Positions 56,821 to 64,000 of a stretch of 64,000 bases of DNA are shown one piece after another. Source of the stretch: Kuschelorhynchus macadamiae (Eukaryota > Arthropoda > Insecta > Coleoptera > Curculionidae); NCBI GenBank assembly GCA_030620095.1, contig JAUTXW010000871.1, positions 248,001 through 312,000 on the forward strand. The letters are read 5' to 3'. The notes beneath the pieces were generated by a model. It had not been told where the DNA came from. It saw only the letters and a list, made by a program, of their open reading frames with translations, and made no database searches. The position numbers were made by a program, and so were the translations under genes. Position 1 is the stretch's first letter, and each line of letters begins with the position of its first letter.

Positions 56821-56881
56821 TTATTATTATTATTACATTATTATTATATTATTATTATTATATTATTATTATTATTATTAT
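56818..56881. repeat. TTA-rich microsatellite
   Basis: Imperfect ATT/TTA units, about 64 bp, at the truncated 5' side of R4-like copy c. This LINE thus has TAA repeats on both sides. Confidence 0.85.
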
Positions 56882-57330
56882 ATGTCTCTCAATGTCTTAA
56901 CTATGTGTTCGCGGCATATCTAAAAACCGACTTATCCGTTGACCTTCAGAATTTGCACAAAAAAAGGGTGTCATAGAAATTATTTGGTAAGACTTTGATA
57001 AGATCCATGAATGCAATATGGCAGAATAAAATGGTTGTTGAATAAATAAATTAAGAATAACTTTTTTAATTGAGTTCAAACGAACCTTCATTCCCTCACA
57101 ATTCTAATAACTTTTTTTCCATCAAACAACATTCCAGAACAATATGGTAAATATTTTTGTGTCATCCTGTTTTTTTTCATGAATTTCATATGGGATTAGG
57201 CAAAGTTTAACAGCATGTAACTTAAAAACTTATAAGATTAGATTGTGTTCATAAGAATTTTCGATTAAGACACCGAGAACAGCATTATATAATAAACATT
57301 TTTATAAATAAAATAAAACCGAATGGCGTC
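56882..57330. other. no recognisable gene
   Basis: AT-rich, short motif-free frames only. Confidence 0.4.
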
Positions 57331-57540
57331 ATTCTGCCATTCTTCACATTTTTTCATCATGTTTACTATGGTACAACTCCGGTAACATCCTAAATATTTC
57401 CTGAATATTTCATCCATACTGGTCAAATCATCGCGGAATAATCGATGTACACACGCAAAAAAAATACATAGGAATGAATTGACAACCTCTTGATCAAAGA
57501 CATTAACGAAATGAACCATCATTTCGTATAAGAAGTGGGG
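57330..57540 (+). repeat. dispersed repeat, partner of 8.49-8.69 kb
   Basis: Same block order as the copy near 8.6 kb (CTGAATATT, CAAATCATCGCGGAATAATC, AAAAAAATACATAGGAA). The end differs, suggesting 3' divergence. Confidence 0.5.
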
Positions 57541-57779
57541 GGTCTTTTTAAACAAGAATTGTGTAGGAATGAAATCAAAATTTATAATGCAGGGCTTTTG
57601 TCAATTTTCTCTGTTGTTTTTAAATATATTAAACCCAGATATTTATCATTGGCGAAAAGAAAGCCATTTTATAGATATAAAATTTACAGTGTGCCACATT
57701 AAAAATAGTTTATGCCAATAAATTTGTCATTTAAAAATATGTCACTTTCGATAAGACACGCAAAAATTTGACTAACAAT

Positions 57780-58060
57780 TCTACAATTTTTTTTATTTTT
57801 TCCCTCATGAAATCCTCAGAAAATCACTCTGTGAGATGTTTGCAGGTCTATGCATTTTAGGGACCCTAAACCGTGAGAAACATGTTCTACCATTTCTGGC
57901 GGTCTGTCGTTCTGTCTATAAGCGGTATAGTTGAAAAGCTACGTATCCGATAGATTTCAAATTTTGAACAAAATCAAGGGTCATATGGGGATGGAGGAAA
58001 CAAAATGGCGGCCCCACAAAATAAAAAATCATTAGAAAATATTCAACTATTTTAAAATAG
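57780..58060 (-). repeat. family X copy, opposite orientation, split by element C
   Basis: Contains TAGGGACCCTAAACCGTGAG, CTGTCGTTCTGTCTATAAGC, GATAGATTTCAAATTTTGAA, AGGGTCATATGGGGATGGAG and AACAAAATGGCGGCC, the reverse of the order in copies 1 and 2. Related sequence (GCAAAATGGCAGCCTAATGA) resumes at about 59,583 after element C. Confidence 0.6.
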
Positions 58061-58264
58061 TAGGGTGAGTCGGGAGGATCGCCCCAAACTCCAGGAGTGT
58101 GTTCTATGAAAGATACTGATTTAAAAAAACTCATATGTTCTTATTCGATTTTCATTTGTTTTCAACTTACAACAAAAATAAGATTTCAAGCATAATTCCA
58201 TACATACAACATAATAATTATAGGGTGCTTAGAAATCAAAATAAGTTAATGTTCCATTTACTGG

Positions 58265-58325
58265 TACTATACCTGTCAGTGTCATTTTTGAATTCGTACC
58301 TGTCAGTGTCATTTTTGAATTCGAG
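58265..58325. repeat. tandem duplication of about 30 bp
   Basis: TACCTGTCAGTGTCATTTTT with GAATTCG occurs twice in a row just upstream of the transposase start of element C. Confidence 0.85.
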
Positions 58326-58344
58326 CTGTTGAACATATTCCAAA

Positions 58345-59342
58345 ATGCCGAATTTTTACTCACACTTAGAGTATGCGAATATGATATTTGTTTATGGTTT
58401 TTGCAATGGGAATGCTACAGCTGCTGCTGAAGAATACCGTCAACGATTCCCATTTCAACGTCATCCTGATAAGAAAGTATTTATGAGAGTTTTCAACAAA
58501 CTATGCGAAAGCGGAACACTTCCCAGTGCCAACACAACTTCTGAAAGACCTACTCAACAACCTTTAGAAGAAGTAAAAAATATTCTGGACCTAGTAGAAG
58601 AAGATGCAACCATCAGTTCACGCAGAATGGCTGCTCAGTTGGACATTCCACAAAAAAGAGTGATAAATACGCTCCACGAGCAAGGTTTGTATCCTTACCA
58701 CTTACAAAAAATCCAACACCTACAGCCAGAAGATTTTGCCAAACGTATGGAGTTTTGTCGGTGAATAGACAATAATCGTCATCTTATATCGCGCATACTT
58801 TTCACGGACGAAGCAACATTTACTCGTGACGGTATTAATAATAGTCGCAATTCCCATGTCTGGTCAGAGGAAAATCCGCATGCAACAGTCGAGAGCAACT
58901 TTCAACATAGGTTCTCGGTAAACGTATGGTGTGGTATGATAGATAGTTATGTCATTGGCCCTTTTATTTTGGAAAATCGCCTCACAGGGGACTACAAATA
59001 TACTTCCAGCATGATGGAGCTCCAGCACATTTCGCACATCAAGTCAGGCAACACTTAGACGGGAGGTTTCCAAGGCGTTGGATTGGTCGCGGTGGTCCTA
59101 TTATTTGGCCTCCAAGATCTCCTGACCTCACTCCACTCGATTTCTGTTTATGGGGCTGGTTAAAAAATGAAGTGTACAAAGTGAGAGTGGACACTCGAGA
59201 AGCATTTATTCAGCGTATCAGAAATATTGCAGATGAAATTAAAGAAAGGCATGAGGCAATTAGAAGAGCAACAGGTGCCCTACGTAGACGAAGCCGAAAA
59301 TATTTAGAGCTCAATGGGGGCATTTTTGAACATTTAATATGA
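58345..59342 (+). pseudogene. transposase of element C, one stop and one deletion
   Basis: ATG at 58,345; N-terminal domain MIFVYGFCNGNATAAAEEYR, QRFPFQRHPD; second helix-turn-helix ISSRRMAAQLDIPQKRVINT. A TGA at 58,762-58,764 (EFC-R-stop) interrupts the frame. The same frame goes on with LFTDEATFTRDGI (first Asp) and FSVNVWCGMIDSYVIGPFIL. At about 58,990 a deletion removes the segment up to the second Asp, and the other frame continues FQHDGAPAHFAHQVRQHLDG, RRWIGRGGPIIWPPRSPDLT, PLDFCLWGW to LELNGGIFEHLI. Second and third Asp are again 41 residues apart. Non-functional. Confidence 0.8.
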
Positions 59343-59559
59343 TGAAATATAATGATTGAAACGTTAATTTGTTAGATCTTGTTTATATTCTAATTTATGC
59401 TTTAAGTTGAAAACAAATGAGAATCGAATAAGAACATATGAGTTTTTTTAAATCAGTATCTTTCATAGAACACACTCCTGGAGTTTGGGGCGATCCTCCC
59501 GACTCACCCTGTATATAAAATGGTATAGAGATAAAATAAAAAAATATAAAAATAAAAAA

Positions 59560-62300
<2,741 letters not shown>

Positions 62301-63180
62301 AGAGGTAGGCCGATATCCAGCAACAGAGGGAAAGGTTGAAGGGTATGATGCCTTGATATACAAATTAATGGATTATGTATTACCATTACTGATTGTATTC
62401 AATTTACGCTATTTTAATATCTCTTTCAAAGCCAAATTTCTTCATAACAGCATTGTAGCAATAAAATTTTGATAGATGAAAACTTGATTGTGTAAGTGGA
62501 GTATTAAAAAAATGCAAATTGCTGTAATCCGGGCTACTGCCTAGCTACAAAGAGTCGTAAATAACATGTGGAATTGCAATAATTGGAAAATAATAATTCT
62601 CTTAAATTTGTGTAGTGATAATATAGATCTGCTCCGGAGTGTCTGAATTTTATCGCTTTTGCAGCTAAATGCATTTCACAGGCAATATTGTTCTCGTTAC
62701 AAGCACTCTTTCCGACTGGCTATATTTTAGAGCCAATTGTATTTTACATTTGTCCCCAGAGATTGTTTGGAAGAGTAGACGTGGACGTGCTTGAAGTAGA
62801 TCGAAGATAAAATGAAATTTAGAGATACGTACTAGTTATATACTTATTTATATTACATTTATATTAAAAAACACAAATAATTGTATGTTTATAATGTTTT
62901 AATTTATTTATGACAACAAGGTATAATTTTGAGAACAAGAACCAGATTGCTTAGAATTGAAAAAGGAAGGAATATATGTGAAAGGTATTTCCCTCTTTTG
63001 CTTTTCACTCAGGTATTATTAAAAATAAGCCACACTTCATTTTTTATAGCGATCTGTAGGTAGCCCGTATAGAGTAAATATTAATAAAAACTGTTCCTGA
63101 ATCCATAATATTCCAGACAAAACATTGTTATATCTTCGCTCATTTAGTATACAAAATTAGGAATGAAAAATTTGCTTTGA
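62301..63180. other. no recognisable gene
   Basis: AT-rich; nothing structural seen. Confidence 0.4.
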
Positions 63181-64000
63181 TTTACAAAATTTGGACAAGG
63201 TCCGCGAAATTTATTCTACTTTTCGATTCATATCCATATGAGGAGATATGAGCAAAGTTTTGTACCCATGTGAGGTTAAAAAGTTCGTGTGACGTCGCGT
63301 GGCCAAGACTGACCTTAAAAAAAATGACAATTTTTTTTAAAAATAAAACATTTCTACTATCAATTGCATCGTGATAGGGAAGTATTGTAATCATGAAAAA
63401 ATCACCCTCCGAGATTTTTCCAGATCTTTATGTTTCAGGGTCCGTAGATGTCGAAAAAAATGATTTCTCAATTCCGTTGTTCTGTCTGTCTGTCGATCTG
63501 TCTGTTCGCAGCATAGCTAAAAAACTACTTACCCGATTGACTTCATTTTGATCACAAATTAAGGGCCATATGGGAGTGACCTGGTAACATTTTGGTAAAG
63601 ACACAACAAAACAAATGGTAAACAAGTTATTAATAAAAAACTACTTATTCAATTTCATTTTATTTTTAGTATATATTTTGTATAAGTCTAATAAATATAA
63701 AAATATATTCATAAATAGTATTAAATATTCCCTTCATTGCTTATTCAATTTACCCCAAATTCCGCACAAAAATCAAGTATTATGTGGGAATCAACTGGCA
63801 AAATTTTGGTATGAATCCAAGATTGCGGAACAAAATGGCGGCCTAATAAAATATTTAAAAACTCAGTCTGAAAAAATTAATTTATGGAGTGATTTCAAAT
63901 TGTATGCTATAACTAACTGTGGTATAGACATGAACTAGTAAAATTGTGGTTCTAATTCAAGATGGCGTTAACAAAATGGTGGCCAAATAGAATGTTCGCA
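63181..64000 (-). repeat. family X copy, opposite orientation, running to the window edge
   Basis: TTCAGGGTCCGTAGATGTCG, CTCAATTCCGTTGTTCTGTC, a CTGTCTGTC run, ACTTACCCGATTGACTTC, AAGGGCCATATGGG and GGTAACATTTTGGTAAAG are the complement of 10,860-11,000 in reverse order. Two AACAAAATGGCGGCC or AACAAAATGGTGGCC blocks follow at 63,828 and 63,969. Confidence 0.6.

Larger units (their letters stand above)
58061..59511 (+). mobile_element. DD41D-type Tc1/mariner element C with about 115-bp inverted repeats
   Basis: Left TAGGGTGAGTCGGGAGGATC and right GATCCTCCCGACTCACCCTG are complementary, and pairing continues for about 115 bp to CATTTGTTTTCAACTTA (58,061-58,175 with 59,400-59,511). The left tip is TAGGG where the right is CAGGG. 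Length 1.45 kb. In contrast to A and B the repeats do not reach the gene. Confidence 0.8.

Noticed and set aside
57916..58134. 72-codon frame MSFFKSVSFIEHTPGVWG, also found at 59,395-59,589
   Set aside because: It is the translated inverted repeat of element C, not a gene.

Overview
The window looks like nuclear, non-coding-rich DNA of an arthropod, most likely an insect. It is AT-rich and full of eukaryotic transposon families. I see no host gene, no bacterial operon and no CRISPR array. The species cannot be named from sequence alone. All recognisable protein coding belongs to mobile elements. Only two reading frames are long and unbroken: a jockey-like LINE reverse transcriptase at 11,792-13,459 (-) and a Tc1/mariner-type transposase at 30,037-31,098 (+).

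Layout. 0-5 kb: Tigger/pogo-type and DD41D-type transposase remnants, then a 313-bp (TA)n tract. 5-6 kb: a Penelope-like (PLE) fragment. 7.8-8.3 kb: a GC-rich 5S-rRNA-like SINE candidate. 9.4 kb: an isolated, well-formed hammerhead ribozyme motif. 10.8-20.6 kb: several copies of one long dispersed repeat (here 'family X') carrying a nested LINE, two hAT remnants and a Crypton-like recombinase piece. 20.9-23.7 kb: an internally deleted Ty3/gypsy-type LTR element with both LTRs and a TTAC target duplication. 23.8-25.6 kb: two PLE copies head to head, one with a hammerhead motif. 29.3-32.1 kb: DD41D element A. 33.2-36 kb: a decayed arthropod repeat gene and a Harbinger fragment. 37-38.7 kb: a dead jockey-like LINE. 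38.9-40.5 kb: a non-coding TIR element (D). 41.4-42.2 kb: another DD41D remnant. 45.6-48.5 kb: R4/Dong-like LINEs. 49.3-51.3 kb: two more LINE fragments. 52.7-56.2 kb: a LINE interrupted by DD41D element B. 56.2-56.8 kb: an antisense R4-like 3' end. 58.1-59.5 kb: DD41D element C. 60-64 kb: AT-rich DNA with further family X copies.

Most interesting signal. Elements A and B both end in exceptionally long inverted repeats (about 0.9-1 kb). These run past the promoter region into the transposase gene, so each right arm carries an inverted copy of the N-terminal coding region. In A that copy is still open for 65 codons. In B it keeps 10 bp whose loss frameshifts the main gene. A second theme is self-cleaving RNA: one intact-looking hammerhead at 9.4 kb, one PLE-associated hammerhead at 25.5 kb, and decayed relatives. 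A third is a recurring junction in which R4-like 3' ends meet the same jockey-like 3' end at a TAA repeat. Coordinates of decayed elements are approximate because they were read by eye.
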